The translations under genes and the position numbers were made by a program. The notes beneath the pieces are model-generated. The model searched no databases, was not told the origin of the DNA, and saw only the letters and a program-made list of their open reading frames with translations. This document shows positions 49,379-60,165 of a stretch of 64,000 nt of DNA, in pieces; the stretch's first letter is position 1, and every line of letters starts with the position of its first letter. Where the stretch lies: positions 1-64,000 of the forward strand of contig JAHZMA010000091.1 in NCBI GenBank assembly GCA_022599575.1, read 5' to 3'. This stretch comes from Alphaproteobacteria bacterium (GTDB lineage Bacteria > Pseudomonadota > Alphaproteobacteria > JABAAW01 > JAHZMA01).

Positions 49379-50671
49379 TTACGTATGTCGCTTCATCACC
49401 GCGCCTAACCCTTTGAATTTTTGTTCAAAATTCTCATAACCGCGGTCTAAATGATAAATATGCCGTAAGATTGTTTCGCCCTGTGCGGCAAGGGCGGCAA
49501 TCACCAAACCGAAACAGGCGCGAATATCAGATGCGGCAATATCAGTGCCGTGAAGTTTTGCGCCACCATGAATGGTAGCTTTTGCACCTTGAATATCAAT
49601 TTTCGCGCCCATTTTTTGATATTCGGTGGCGTGCATGAAGCGGTTTTCAAAAATCAATTCATTGATTTGCGATTTGCCATCAACCAAACATAGCAATGCC
49701 ATTAATTGTGCTTGAATATCGGTGGCAAAACCCGGATAGGGGGCGGTATCGATGGTAATCGGGTTAAAATTTTCGGGCGCGCCACTTACTGTTATCTGAT
49801 GGCCATCAATCGCGATATTTGCGCCATTTTTGGTCAGAATATCTAAAAAACCTTTGATAATATCTGGATGAGCATGGGTAAGGGTAACATTGCCTTTGGT
49901 GGCAATAGCGGCAATCACAAAGCTTGCCGCCTCAATTCTATCAGCAATAATGTGATGGCTCGCTGATGTGAGTGGCACACCGTTCTTGCCTTGAATCTGT
50001 AATGTTGATGTGCCAATACCCTCGATAGGTACGCCCATTTTTTGTAGCAAATGCGCCAAATCAGTGATTTCTGGTTCTAGCGCAACATTCTCTAATATTG
50101 TCTCACCTTTGGCAAGGGCAGCAGTCAGCATCAAATGTTCGCTTGCCCCTACTGAAATAAAAGGAAACTTAATATGCGCGCCTGTTAAACCGCCTTTAGG
50201 CGCGGTGCTAATCACTTTACCATCTATGATTTCCACCTGCGCGCCCATTTGTTGCAAGCCTTTAAGATGCAAATCAATCGGGCGGGCGCCAATGGCATCG
50301 CCGCCCGGCAGGGTGATTGTGGCTTGCCCCTCACGCGCTAATAAAGGCCCTAATACTAAAATTGAGGCGCGCATCTGATTCACTGCCTCATGCACTGCCA
50401 ATGGCGAGATAATATCCTTAAACTCGATTTCTAATTGTTGTGGCGAACCAGTGCGGCCGCTTTTATCGGCAATGATGGTGGCTTTTGCGCCCAATTCACT
50501 CAAAATTTCTAGTAATTTTGTGGTATCGGTTAGCATCGGAAAATTATGCAGGCTTAAAACCTTATCGGTTAATAAGGCGGCACAAATAAGGGGAAGGGCA
50601 GAATTTTTAGCACCGCTAATGGCAACTTTACCGTTTAATTGCGTTTCGCCTTGAATCGTTAAATGGGGCAT
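49379..50671 (-). CDS. murA: UDP-N-acetylglucosamine 1-carboxyvinyltransferase with Cys-to-Asp at the catalytic site
   Basis: This is the first committed enzyme of peptidoglycan synthesis. The 430-residue two-domain fold is typical (ISGAKNSALPLICAALLTDK at the start and later VNQMRASILVLGPLLA). The active-site loop of E. coli MurA contains Cys115 in GGCTIGARPVDLH. Here the loop reads GGDAIGARPIDLH with Asp at residue 125 (codon at 50299-50297). Asp at this position is known from naturally fosfomycin-insensitive MurA (for example Mycobacterium and Chlamydia) and keeps the enzyme active. It is last in a minus-strand run with rodA and mrdA. Confidence 0.97.
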   Translation of the reverse strand: MPHLTIQGETQLNGKVAISGAKNSALPLICAALLTDKVLSLHNFPMLTDTTKLLEILSELGAKATIIADKSGRTGSPQQLEIEFKDIISPLAVHEAVNQMRASILVLGPLLAREGQATITLPGGDAIGARPIDLHLKGLQQMGAQVEIIDGKVISTAPKGGLTGAHIKFPFISVGASEHLMLTAALAKGETILENVALEPEITDLAHLLQKMGVPIEGIGTSTLQIQGKNGVPLTSASHHIIADRIEAASFVIAAIATKGNVTLTHAHPDIIKGFLDILTKNGANIAIDGHQITVSGAPENFNPITIDTAPYPGFATDIQAQLMALLCLVDGKSQINELIFENRFMHATEYQKMGAKIDIQGAKATIHGGAKLHGTDIAASDIRACFGLVIAALAAQGETILRHIYHLDRGYENFEQKFKGLGAVMKRHT

Positions 50672-50673
50672 GA

Positions 50674-51777
50674 TTACTCCGATAAACCGCTGGTCCAGGT
50701 ATCGCGATGGATATGGATGGATAATAATAGACCGATTGAAAACATGGTGGTGATAAGGGCAGAACCACCGTAAGAAAGCAATGGTAGTGGCACACCTACC
50801 ACAGGTAAGATGCTCATCACCATACCTAAATTGACAAAAATATAGAGGAATAGCGTCATGCTAATGCCCATCGCCAGTAACTTACCAAATTGATGACGGC
50901 AATAAAAGGAAGTCGCAAAAGCAATTAAAATAATCATAAAATACAGAGTTATCACTGTAAACCCACCAATAAAACCTAATTCTTCGGCAAGCATGGCAAA
51001 AATAAAATCAGTATGTTTTTCAGGGAGGAAATTAAGATGGCTTTGTGTGCCTTGTGCAAAGCCTTTGCCCCACAAACCGCCTGAACCCAATGCAATTTTA
51101 GACTGAATCACATGATAGCCCGAACCTAGCGGGTCGTTTTCTGGGTTCAAAAATGCAATGACGCGATCTTTTTGGTAGCTACGTAAATTAGCCCATAAAA
51201 TTGGAATCGCCGCCAACACACCCGCACCGCCTAATAAGAAAATCCATAGTCGAATGCCTGCTAAAAATAACACTGAGATACCGCCAACCATCAGCACCAA
51301 AGATGTGCCTAAATCAGGTTGTCGCAAAATTAGTATAATCGGCACTAAAAGGATTAATGCAGGGGGTATCATATTGGGCAGACGGTTAATTTGTTCTAAT
51401 GGCAAGCGATGAAAATAACGCGCCAATGCTAAAATAACTGCTACTTTCATCAATTCAGAGGGTTGAATGCGAATAAAGCCTAAATTTATCCACCGTTGCG
51501 CGCCCATGCCGATTGAACCGATAATTTCTACCAGCAATAAGCCAAAAAGACAGGCAAAATAAAGCCAATAGGCAGAATTATACCAAAAGCGGATATTAAT
51601 GCTTGCCACTACTAACATTGCGATAAAGGCAGCAATGAAGCGCACCAGCTGTTTTGATGCCCAAGGTTGCATTGAACCCCCTGCTGCTGAATAAAGCATG
51701 ATAAAGCCGAATAAGCTTAAACTCAGCACAATCAGTACTAAAAACCAATTAATATCGCGTAATTTTGTCCAAATCAT
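50674..51777 (-). CDS. rodA: Peptidoglycan polymerase RodA (SEDS)
   Basis: This is the SEDS-family glycosyltransferase that polymerises lateral-wall glycan with PBP2. It is polytopic, with GAQRWINLGFIRIQPSELMKV, RQPDLGTSLVLMVGG and the periplasmic DPLGSGYHVIQSKIALGSGG. It ends VMSILPVVGVPLPLLSYGGS, the SEDS signature. The length is 367 residues (E. coli 370). It lies 16 nt after mrdA, the usual arrangement. Confidence 0.96.
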   Translation of the reverse strand: MIWTKLRDINWFLVLIVLSLSLFGFIMLYSAAGGSMQPWASKQLVRFIAAFIAMLVVASINIRFWYNSAYWLYFACLFGLLLVEIIGSIGMGAQRWINLGFIRIQPSELMKVAVILALARYFHRLPLEQINRLPNMIPPALILLVPIILILRQPDLGTSLVLMVGGISVLFLAGIRLWIFLLGGAGVLAAIPILWANLRSYQKDRVIAFLNPENDPLGSGYHVIQSKIALGSGGLWGKGFAQGTQSHLNFLPEKHTDFIFAMLAEELGFIGGFTVITLYFMIILIAFATSFYCRHQFGKLLAMGISMTLFLYIFVNLGMVMSILPVVGVPLPLLSYGGSALITTMFSIGLLLSIHIHRDTWTSGLSE

Positions 51778-51793
51778 TATCTATGCCTTACAT

Positions 51794-53629
51794 TTATGCC
51801 TTATATAATCTTTGCACATTGACGAGGACATCACGGGCAATCGGTGCGGCCGCAAGCGAGCCACTATTGCCATGTTCTACCACCACTGAAATTGCCCAGC
51901 GTGGTTTTTGCACGGGCGCATAGCCTACAAATAACGCATGGTCGCGTTTTTTCCATTCTAATAGATGGCTGGCAATCACACCAGTTTCACGTTCTTTTTC
52001 TGAAATATTACGCACCTGTCCTGTACCAGTCTTGCCAGCAAAAGCCCAGCGCGGATTTGTTACTCGGTTGTGATAGGCGGTGCCTGTTTTATGATTAACC
52101 ACCTGATACATGCCACGCTTGATAAGGTCTAAATGAGATTTTTTAACGGGTATTTTATCAAAAATCGGCTGATTTTGGTTCAATAATAAATCTTTTTTAT
52201 CATCATCTAGCATCAAAAGAGTAGGCTTCACGGCATAGCCACCATTAACAAAACGTGAAATCATGGTCGCCATTTGCAAAGGGGTTGCGGTTAGATAGCC
52301 TTGCCCGATACCCGTGATTAATGTCTCACCACTTTCCCAATTTGTGCCAATTACTTTTTTCTTCCATGCAATATCTGGCACAGTGCCAACTTTATTGTTA
52401 TGTAACTGAATATTTAAGTCTGTGCCCAAACCAAACATGCGCGCATATTTGGCAATGTTATCCACGCCTGTTTCCAGCGCAACCTTATAAAACCATATAT
52501 CGCAAGAATTGCTCATTGCTTTTGTGAGATTAACATTTTTATGCCCCCAACTTGCCCAGCAATAAAAATTACGACGCCCATAAGGGATAGAACCTGAACA
52601 GAAATGTCTGGTATTAGGCGATAAACCATTTTCTAAAGCGGCCATTGTTACAACGGGCTTGAATGTAGAAGCAGGTGCGTATAACCCCGATACCGCCTTA
52701 TTAATAAGCGGCTTATAAGGGTTGTTGAGCAGATTATCCCATTCTAATTGTTCAATACCGCGCACAAATTTATTGGGGTCAAAATTAGGTGTGGAAACCA
52801 TCGATAAAACTTCACCGCTATGAATATCCATCACCACTACCGAGCCCGATTCAACAGATGTCATTCTTTGCGTCACATAATCTTGCAAACGGTTATCAAT
52901 GCTCAAGCGAATATTTTTGCCTTTAATGGCAGGAATCCGCTTCACTTCTTTCAGCGGCCGTCCCGATGCGTTAACTTCTAAATGCAACGCTCCGCCCTCA
53001 CCACGCAAATTGGATTCATAAAATTTTTCAATGCCATTCTTGCCGATGTGAAAACCCGGTATACTGAATAAACGGCTTTGCGTAACTTCTTTTTTGTTAG
53101 GTTGAGCAACAAAACCAATAATATGGGCATAAAGATTGCCTTGCGGATAGATACGCTCTTGTCCTGCATCAATATATATGCCGGGTAAATTAAGCCTCTC
53201 TATTTCGATTTTACTCACCTCGACCCAGTTAAGATGCTCAATCAACTCAATCGGTTGAAAGATGGGTGAACGGCTAATATTGTCTAGAATCTTTTTTTGT
53301 GTTGATGCTGGTAATACCACGATTTTACTTAATTCTCGCAATGTGTGCTTCACATCATCGGCTTCTTCGGGGATAAGCAAGATACGGTAATTATCGGTAT
53401 TGCGTGCTAATTCTAACTGGTTTCGGTCAAAAATGTAGCCACGCTCGGGGACAACCAAACGCGAACGGATACGGTTCTCATCAGCCAATGTTTTATAGCG
53501 GTCAGATTCCAAAAGCTGTAGATAGGTAAGTCTGCCACCCAATATGCCGAATATTGTTAGCTGTCCGCCCAACATCAATATTGAGCGACGGTTAAAGATT
53601 TTTTGACGCGATTCACGCATTAAAGCCAT
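51794..53629 (-). CDS. mrdA: Penicillin-binding protein 2
   Basis: This transpeptidase of the elongasome has an N-terminal membrane helix (SILMLGGQLTIFGILGGRL), a pedestal domain and a C-terminal transpeptidase domain. The active-site SxxK is in LYAPASTFKPVVTMAALENG, then SNSCDIWFYKVALETG supplies SxN, and KTGTGQVRN supplies KTG. The frame is open to 53698, but ATG 53629 follows GGTGA and overlaps the mreD stop, so it is preferred. The length is then 611 residues. Confidence 0.95.
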   Translation of the reverse strand: MALMRESRQKIFNRRSILMLGGQLTIFGILGGRLTYLQLLESDRYKTLADENRIRSRLVVPERGYIFDRNQLELARNTDNYRILLIPEEADDVKHTLRELSKIVVLPASTQKKILDNISRSPIFQPIELIEHLNWVEVSKIEIERLNLPGIYIDAGQERIYPQGNLYAHIIGFVAQPNKKEVTQSRLFSIPGFHIGKNGIEKFYESNLRGEGGALHLEVNASGRPLKEVKRIPAIKGKNIRLSIDNRLQDYVTQRMTSVESGSVVVMDIHSGEVLSMVSTPNFDPNKFVRGIEQLEWDNLLNNPYKPLINKAVSGLYAPASTFKPVVTMAALENGLSPNTRHFCSGSIPYGRRNFYCWASWGHKNVNLTKAMSNSCDIWFYKVALETGVDNIAKYARMFGLGTDLNIQLHNNKVGTVPDIAWKKKVIGTNWESGETLITGIGQGYLTATPLQMATMISRFVNGGYAVKPTLLMLDDDKKDLLLNQNQPIFDKIPVKKSHLDLIKRGMYQVVNHKTGTAYHNRVTNPRWAFAGKTGTGQVRNISEKERETGVIASHLLEWKKRDHALFVGYAPVQKPRWAISVVVEHGNSGSLAAAPIARDVLVNVQRLYKA

Positions 53630-53633
53630 ATTA

Positions 53634-54155
53634 TCACCATAATTTATGCCGCAAAAATGCGAAAATACCATGTAGGGGAATATAACATAGACTAGCAAAA
53701 ACCATGCTTAACATTAATTGGGCAATATTCGGGTAATTGCCATCAATAATGGTAATGATGATATGGATGAAAAACGGGATGAATAACATTGCCATAAAAA
53801 TTGCTAAACTAACAATCACTGAACGATTCCAAAAACTATCACGGATGATGTTACAAAGCAAATAGCAGGCTAAAAAAGTGATGCTGTAAACGCCAATGAT
53901 TTGCCCAATTAATAAATCCAGCCATAGCCCAAAAAAGAGTGCCATGCCAAGATGAAAATAGTGGTGCCCGTTAAAAGCCCAGTAAAAAATTCCGATATAT
54001 AGAAAAAATACGGTAAAACCTTCAAGATTTGTTAGAAATGATTGCGAAATGCTCGATAATAATAAAAAAGCACAGCATAAAAATGGCAAACTTGCTTTTA
54101 CAGTGAATATATACCATTTTTCTTCCTGCGTAGAAATGCTTTTGCGGTATGTCAT
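53634..54155 (-). CDS. mreD: Rod shape-determining protein MreD
   Basis: A small polytopic membrane protein of 173 residues with about five helices, including GMALFFGLWLDLLIGQIIGV, the family hallmark region with a conserved Asp. Its position between mreC and mrdA is the main support. The stop overlaps the mrdA initiation region, and its start overlaps the mreC stop by one base, so translation is coupled. Confidence 0.85.
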   Translation of the reverse strand: MTYRKSISTQEEKWYIFTVKASLPFLCCAFLLLSSISQSFLTNLEGFTVFFLYIGIFYWAFNGHHYFHLGMALFFGLWLDLLIGQIIGVYSITFLACYLLCNIIRDSFWNRSVIVSLAIFMAMLFIPFFIHIIITIIDGNYPNIAQLMLSMVFASLCYIPLHGIFAFLRHKLW

Positions 54156-55045
54156 TAATTTTGTCTTTCTTGGTAATCATTCGCAATATTTTTGCTTTTA
54201 TCATCAGGAATAATTTTTGCGGCAAAGCTTAAAATATCAACATATTCTAGTCGATGTGGTGTTACCAAAGGTGCGATTTTAATGTCTATACCATCATTAG
54301 AAATTACTTTTCCAACCAGAATGCCCGCTGGAAACACACCGCCATGCCCCGATGTTAATACTTGCATACCGGGAGTAATCACTGAATCGATGGCAGAAAA
54401 TAATAAATCAGTTTGGTCTGAATTATTACCGCCCATAATGGCGCGCAATCTTTCATCGCCTACCACAATCGGCACACGGCTGTTAATATCAGTTATCAGT
54501 AACACGCGAGAATATTTATTTTTAACATCAATGATGCGCCCAACCAATGCGCCATTATCCATTGCAATATCGTTAATTGCAATATTTTGATTCTTACCAG
54601 CATTTATCAAAAAACTATTGATAAAAGTGCCAGATAAATCGGCAATCACCCTTGCAACCACAAAATTACCGGGCAATTTTGGAAAATCATTTGCTAAATT
54701 CCATCTTTGGCGCAATAGCTGATTTTCAGCCAATAATTGCCTTGCATAAGATTCCCAATAGCTGGCTTGCCGCATCTCAATTTGCAAATCTTGATATTTT
54801 TGCTGTAATGTTTGGTAATCGCCAACATTATTGCTGATATTACCCACCATACGGAACGGGGCTGTGGCAATATTAATAAGCGGCGCGGTAACGCTCATCA
54901 CACTGCCACGTAAACCGCTATAGAGGTTTTTATAAACCTGCCCACTTACCAGCAATAAAATCGCAATAACAGTGAGAACAATCAATAAAGTATGTTGTGG
55001 GTTAATTCTAGCAGCTAAACCGTGGCGTGAGCGACGACGTCTCAT
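54155..55045 (-). CDS. mreC: Rod shape-determining protein MreC
   Basis: Periplasmic scaffold of the elongasome. An N-terminal basic segment (RRRRSRHG) and one helix (TLLIVLTVIAILLLVSGQVY) precede a coiled coil (residues about 75-110) and the beta-barrel pair, with VVARVIADLSGTFINSFLIN, SRVLLITDINSRVPIVVG and LLFSAIDSVITPGMQVLTSG. The length is 296 residues. It lies 16 nt after mreB. Confidence 0.93.
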   Translation of the reverse strand: MRRRRSRHGLAARINPQHTLLIVLTVIAILLLVSGQVYKNLYSGLRGSVMSVTAPLINIATAPFRMVGNISNNVGDYQTLQQKYQDLQIEMRQASYWESYARQLLAENQLLRQRWNLANDFPKLPGNFVVARVIADLSGTFINSFLINAGKNQNIAINDIAMDNGALVGRIIDVKNKYSRVLLITDINSRVPIVVGDERLRAIMGGNNSDQTDLLFSAIDSVITPGMQVLTSGHGGVFPAGILVGKVISNDGIDIKIAPLVTPHRLEYVDILSFAAKIIPDDKSKNIANDYQERQN

Positions 55046-55061
55046 TGACTAAACGCTCCGA

Positions 55062-56379
<1,318 letters not shown>

Positions 56380-56556
56380 ATGCCACGCAGACGCAAGCAA
56401 AATAATCAGATGGGCACAATCTATATGATTTTGGCTGGTATCAGCCTTATTGTGATTATTATTATTTATTTAGGGCTGATTAAAGACCCAAGATCTGGGA
56501 TCGATCGCGAGACCAAAAGATTTAATTTAGAGTTTAATTTAGAACAAAAACTGTAA
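56380..56556 (+). CDS. Small single-pass membrane protein
   Basis: The gene codes 58 residues. AAAGG lies 5 nt before ATG 56380, which is preferred over an upstream in-frame ATG at 56362. A basic head (PRRRKQNNQMG) precedes one transmembrane helix (TIYMILAGISLIVIIIIYLG), then a charged tail with Arg, Glu and Lys. This predicts a cytoplasmic N-terminus by the positive-inside rule. It is 17 nt upstream of xerD on the same strand. No family recognised. Confidence 0.55.
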   Translation: MPRRRKQNNQMGTIYMILAGISLIVIIIIYLGLIKDPRSGIDRETKRFNLEFNLEQKL

Positions 56557-56573
56557 GGTTAATAAAGTGATAT

Positions 56574-57500
56574 ATGGCAATGAATGACGGGCATATATTA
56601 GAGCAATTTTTGGAAATGATGATGGTAGAACGCGGTGTTGCCGCCTATACCATTGACGCTTACCGCAAAGATTTATCCGATTATCAGCAATTTTTACATG
56701 AACAAGAAAGCAATGTTACCGATGTTGATGCGCGGCTGTTAATGTTATGGCATGCTGATGCCAAAATGCGTGGCCATCAAGCCTCTAGCATTGCCAGAAA
56801 ATTTTCAGCTATTCGTCAGCTTCATAAATTTATGCTGATTGAGCAATGGCGCGATGATAACCCTACCAAATTATTAAAAATGCCAAAATTAGGCAGGAAA
56901 TTGCCGAAAATCATATCAGATGAAGAGATGCAGAATTTATTTGATGTGTTAGAAGATATGCAAAAAAGTCAGCCGCATGATGCTATCCGCCTCACCTGTT
57001 TGCTAGAAATTCTTTATGGCAGTGGGTTAAGGGTTTCTGAATTGGTCAGCCTGCCTTTATCTGCGATATTAAGCGATGCAAAATTATTACGTGTGATGGG
57101 CAAGGGCGGTAAGGAACGCATCGTGCCGCTTTCTGATTTGGCGTTAGAAGCCTTAACAGCATGGATAAGCATCCGTCATCTTTATGTGCCGAAAAATAAG
57201 GAAGAAGATAAGGGTTTTATATTTCCCTCAAAAAGCAAGCAAGGGCATTTAACACGGCAAAGATTCGGACAAATGCTGAAGGAATTGGCGGTTTTAGCCA
57301 ATATTCCGCCAGAAAAGATTAGTCCGCATGTGGTGCGCCATGCCTTTGCCAGTCATTTATTGAATAATGGTGCGGGGTTATTATCGGTTCAAAAAATGCT
57401 AGGCCATGCCGATATTACCACCACGCAAATCTATACTCATATTTTAAGTGATGAGTTAAAAAAATTCGTGCTACAAAATCATCCGCTCAACGGGATGTGA
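56574..57500 (+). CDS. xerD: Tyrosine recombinase XerD (or XerC)
   Basis: Site-specific recombinase that resolves chromosome dimers at dif. The N-terminal core-binding domain (residues 1-100) is followed by the catalytic domain with Arg in YGSGLRVSELVSLPL (about 153), HVVRHAFASHLLNNG (H-x-x-R, about 252-255), LGHADITTTQIYTHI with nucleophile Tyr near 287. The length is 308 residues. XerD rather than XerC is favoured by general resemblance only. Confidence 0.9.
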   Translation: MAMNDGHILEQFLEMMMVERGVAAYTIDAYRKDLSDYQQFLHEQESNVTDVDARLLMLWHADAKMRGHQASSIARKFSAIRQLHKFMLIEQWRDDNPTKLLKMPKLGRKLPKIISDEEMQNLFDVLEDMQKSQPHDAIRLTCLLEILYGSGLRVSELVSLPLSAILSDAKLLRVMGKGGKERIVPLSDLALEALTAWISIRHLYVPKNKEEDKGFIFPSKSKQGHLTRQRFGQMLKELAVLANIPPEKISPHVVRHAFASHLLNNGAGLLSVQKMLGHADITTTQIYTHILSDELKKFVLQNHPLNGM

Positions 57501-57680
57501 TGAGAGGTGATTCAACAAAATATGATTGATAAAGATAAGAATAAGAATATTCAGGGCAATATATTTGCAATGATTGAACATAAATATAAATATTAAACCA
57601 AAAAAATATTTTTGTTGCGAATATAGCCAAAAATTTGCCTCAAATTATAAAAATCAATAACATAACCTCCTGTAAGCCTA
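57501..57680. other. Intergenic region after xerD
   Basis: AT-rich sequence with no supported ORF. Several short near-repeats of ATAAATATAAATATTAAACC type are seen, but no clear intrinsic terminator for xerD. It leads into the promoter and palindrome at 57681-57714. Confidence 0.4.
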
Positions 57681-57714
57681 TTGACAAGTTTTGTATGTAT
57701 AACATACAAAACTT
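57681..57714 (+). promoter_or_regulatory. Promoter -35 box with overlapping 29-bp perfect palindrome (probable operator)
   Basis: A consensus -35 TTGACA (57681-57686) is followed directly by the palindrome AAGTTTTGTATGT-ATA-ACATACAAAACTT (57686-57714, two 13-bp arms). The -10 element must lie within or just after the palindrome. This geometry is that of a repressor operator sitting on a promoter, like those of TetR- or GntR-type regulators. No regulator gene lies beside it. Spacing to the CANSDH start is 33 nt, with AAGGAG at 57739-57744. Confidence 0.75.
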
Positions 57715-57747
57715 TATAGGTAACTTAAATACGATAAGTTAAGGAGT

Positions 57748-58908
57748 TTGAATATGGAAAATGTGGTTATTTTAGGTGCAGGCGATGTCGCTAAGGCAGG
57801 TGCTGTTAAATTGTCAAAGGTTAATCCGAATTTGAATATTTATTTAGTATCAAGGTCTGCTGATAAGCTGAAAAATATAAAAAAAGAAATTTTGGTTAAA
57901 GCAGCATGTGATGTTGATTATGAAACCATCGATGTTTATCATAACATTGATGAGTTTATTAAATTCCTTAAAACTTATCAAATAGATACAGTTGTTAATC
58001 TCGCTAGTCCGTATGTTAATTTGAAGGTTATGGATGCATGTTTGGCTGTTAAAGCTAATTATTTAGATACTGCATGTTATGAGGCTAAGGATACCAAAGG
58101 CTTCAGTTATAAGGAGCAGTTGGAATACCAAGAACAATTCAAGCAAGCAGGTATCGTTGCAATATTGGGGGCAGGAGGAACGCCGGGAGTGTCAAATCAT
58201 TTGGCAGCACTTGCGGGTTTAGAGTTAGCTTCTGATGTGAAAGAGATTAGAATACTAGATGGTAATGCAGGGTCTCAAAGTGCTTATAGATTTGCCACCA
58301 ACTTTTCAGCTGAAGATAATATCAAAGAGTTAGATAATCCATGCAAACATTATGAAGATGGCCAATGGTTGGAAACCACACCGTTCAGCTGTAAAACCAA
58401 TTTAGATGATGGTCTTAATTATTATCGTATCTATCACGAAGAGCAGGAAACTTTACTAAGAAGATTTCCAAATATCCATAAGATAGAAAATTTTATGAGC
58501 TTTGGAGATATTTATCTTAACTACTTTAATGTCTTAAAAGATGTCGGTATGTTTAACCATAGGAATATTGATGTAGATGGTATTAGTATAGCACCTATCA
58601 AAGTTTTAGCCAGTGTGCTCCCAGCGCCATCTGAGGTAGCTTCAATCACTAAAGGTAAAGCCTTTATAACTGTGATTGTAAAAGATAAAGAAGATATAGC
58701 AGTAACTTATAAATGGCTAATGGACCACCAAACATGCTATGCGGATGTCGGTGCAGGCGCGGTTGCCTGGTCTACAGGTGTACCTGCTGTTATGTTCGCA
58801 GGTCTTATGTCAAATAAAGAACCGGGTGTTTATACGGTTGAAGAACTTGATCCTAAATCTGTTAAGTCACAATACAGCAAATTTGATATTCATGTAGAAA
58901 GAACGTAA
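57748..58908 (+). CDS. Carboxynorspermidine/carboxyspermidine dehydrogenase
   Basis: This saccharopine-dehydrogenase-fold enzyme condenses a diamine with aspartate semialdehyde to carboxy(nor)spermidine. The Rossmann start is VVILGAGDVAKAGAVKLSKV (residues 3-22), with VNLASPYVNLKVMDACL and ILGAGGTPGVSNHLAALAGL typical of the group. The length is 386 residues; the published family is about 400. ATG follows AAGGAG by 8 nt. The next gene, 1 nt away, codes the decarboxylase, giving the alternative spermidine route that does not use S-adenosylmethionine decarboxylase. Confidence 0.9.
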   Translation: MNMENVVILGAGDVAKAGAVKLSKVNPNLNIYLVSRSADKLKNIKKEILVKAACDVDYETIDVYHNIDEFIKFLKTYQIDTVVNLASPYVNLKVMDACLAVKANYLDTACYEAKDTKGFSYKEQLEYQEQFKQAGIVAILGAGGTPGVSNHLAALAGLELASDVKEIRILDGNAGSQSAYRFATNFSAEDNIKELDNPCKHYEDGQWLETTPFSCKTNLDDGLNYYRIYHEEQETLLRRFPNIHKIENFMSFGDIYLNYFNVLKDVGMFNHRNIDVDGISIAPIKVLASVLPAPSEVASITKGKAFITVIVKDKEDIAVTYKWLMDHQTCYADVGAGAVAWSTGVPAVMFAGLMSNKEPGVYTVEELDPKSVKSQYSKFDIHVERT

Positions 58909-58909
58909 T

Positions 58910-60037
58910 ATGAGAACCCCTTACCACATTTTTGATGAGAGACAATATGAAAGGAATTTAATTTTACTAAAGCAGATATCACAAGAGACTGGTTGTAAAT
59001 TCTTATTAGCACTGAAAGGTTACATCCCTTTTCATTCTGTTGAACTTACAGAAAAATATTTAGATGGTATATCAACCTCAAGTGTATATGAACATCGCGC
59101 ATCTCATACTTATTTTCCTAAATTATCTAAGCACTACTATGCTCCAGCCACTTCCGAAGAAGATATGAAAGCAATAATTGATATGGAACCTGAAGTTATT
59201 GTGTTAAATTCACATCAGCAACTTGAACACCATCAAAATAAAATTCCACATTACATAGGTATAGATTTAAGATTGAATCTTCAGCATGTAATATCTGATG
59301 CAAATGTATTTGAGGGTTATGACCCTAATAGACCATTTAGTAGATTTGGTGTAACTCAGTCTGAATTACAAGAAGATAAACTAGAAAGAGTGAGTGGTAT
59401 TCATATCCACGTTCTTAATAGTCAAGGTGCGAAAGATTTAGAAGCGATGGTGGCTATATTAGAAAAGAAGTTTCATAAACTCTTACATCAAGTAACCAGA
59501 TTAAATCTTGGTGGCGGCCATACAATTACAAAGGAAGATTATGACATTGATAGATTGAAAAAGATAATGATTAGATTGAAGGAAACTTATAATTTAGAAA
59601 TCTATTTAGAACCATCTGAGCATGTATTTCATAATTGTGGTGTTTTAAAAACTAAAGTCTTATCGATAATGTATAATGATATAAATATAGCGATAGTGGA
59701 TACATCTGCTAAGAACCATATGCCTGATATACTCGAGTCACCTGATTATTCAGTAGAGTTTAAGGAAGGTGAGTTAAATAATAACAAACCACATTATTAT
59801 CGTGTTGGTGGTTGCACTTGCTTAACGGGAGACATAATTGGTCAATATTCATTTGAGAAACCATTAAAGGAAGGCGATATACTTACAATTCAGAATCAAA
59901 CTGCTTATACAACAACTCAAGCTACATGGTTTAATGGCATCAGAAAACCAGGATTAGAAGTAATCGGAACAGATGGCACTCTTAAATTATCAGTTGAGGA
60001 TTCATATGAGGATTACATGACCTCAATGAGAATGTAA
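58910..60037 (+). CDS. nspC: Carboxynorspermidine/carboxyspermidine decarboxylase
   Basis: This PLP-dependent fold-type III decarboxylase makes norspermidine or spermidine. PLP lysine is in FLLALKGYIP (about residue 37), FSRFGVTQ and GIHIHVLNS follow, then LNLGGGHTITKEDYDIDRLK, YLEPSEHV, VDTSAKNHMPDILE and GGCTCLTGDIIG with the catalytic cysteine motif. The length is 375 residues. It is coupled to the dehydrogenase gene. No SpeD/SpeE gene is nearby. Confidence 0.93.
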   Translation: MRTPYHIFDERQYERNLILLKQISQETGCKFLLALKGYIPFHSVELTEKYLDGISTSSVYEHRASHTYFPKLSKHYYAPATSEEDMKAIIDMEPEVIVLNSHQQLEHHQNKIPHYIGIDLRLNLQHVISDANVFEGYDPNRPFSRFGVTQSELQEDKLERVSGIHIHVLNSQGAKDLEAMVAILEKKFHKLLHQVTRLNLGGGHTITKEDYDIDRLKKIMIRLKETYNLEIYLEPSEHVFHNCGVLKTKVLSIMYNDINIAIVDTSAKNHMPDILESPDYSVEFKEGELNNNKPHYYRVGGCTCLTGDIIGQYSFEKPLKEGDILTIQNQTAYTTTQATWFNGIRKPGLEVIGTDGTLKLSVEDSYEDYMTSMRM

Positions 60038-60040
60038 GAT

Positions 60041-60069
60041 ATAAGGCTATATATAGATTATAGCCTTAT
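60041..60069 (+). terminator. Hairpin terminator after nspC
   Basis: ATAAGGCTATA (60041-60051) pairs perfectly over 11 bp with TATAGCCTTAT (60059-60069) across a 7-nt loop. It lies 4 nt after the stop codon. The following T-run is weak (TTAACC), so termination strength is uncertain, but its position at the end of the operon fits. It may also serve the convergent EamA gene. Confidence 0.65.
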
Positions 60070-60165
60070 TAACCTATTTCGACTCGCCAGCAAACTTGGC
60101 ACAACTAAAAACCTCCCAAAACCATGAATGTTCAAAGCGTATTCACCGCAAGCCTACCTCGATTG

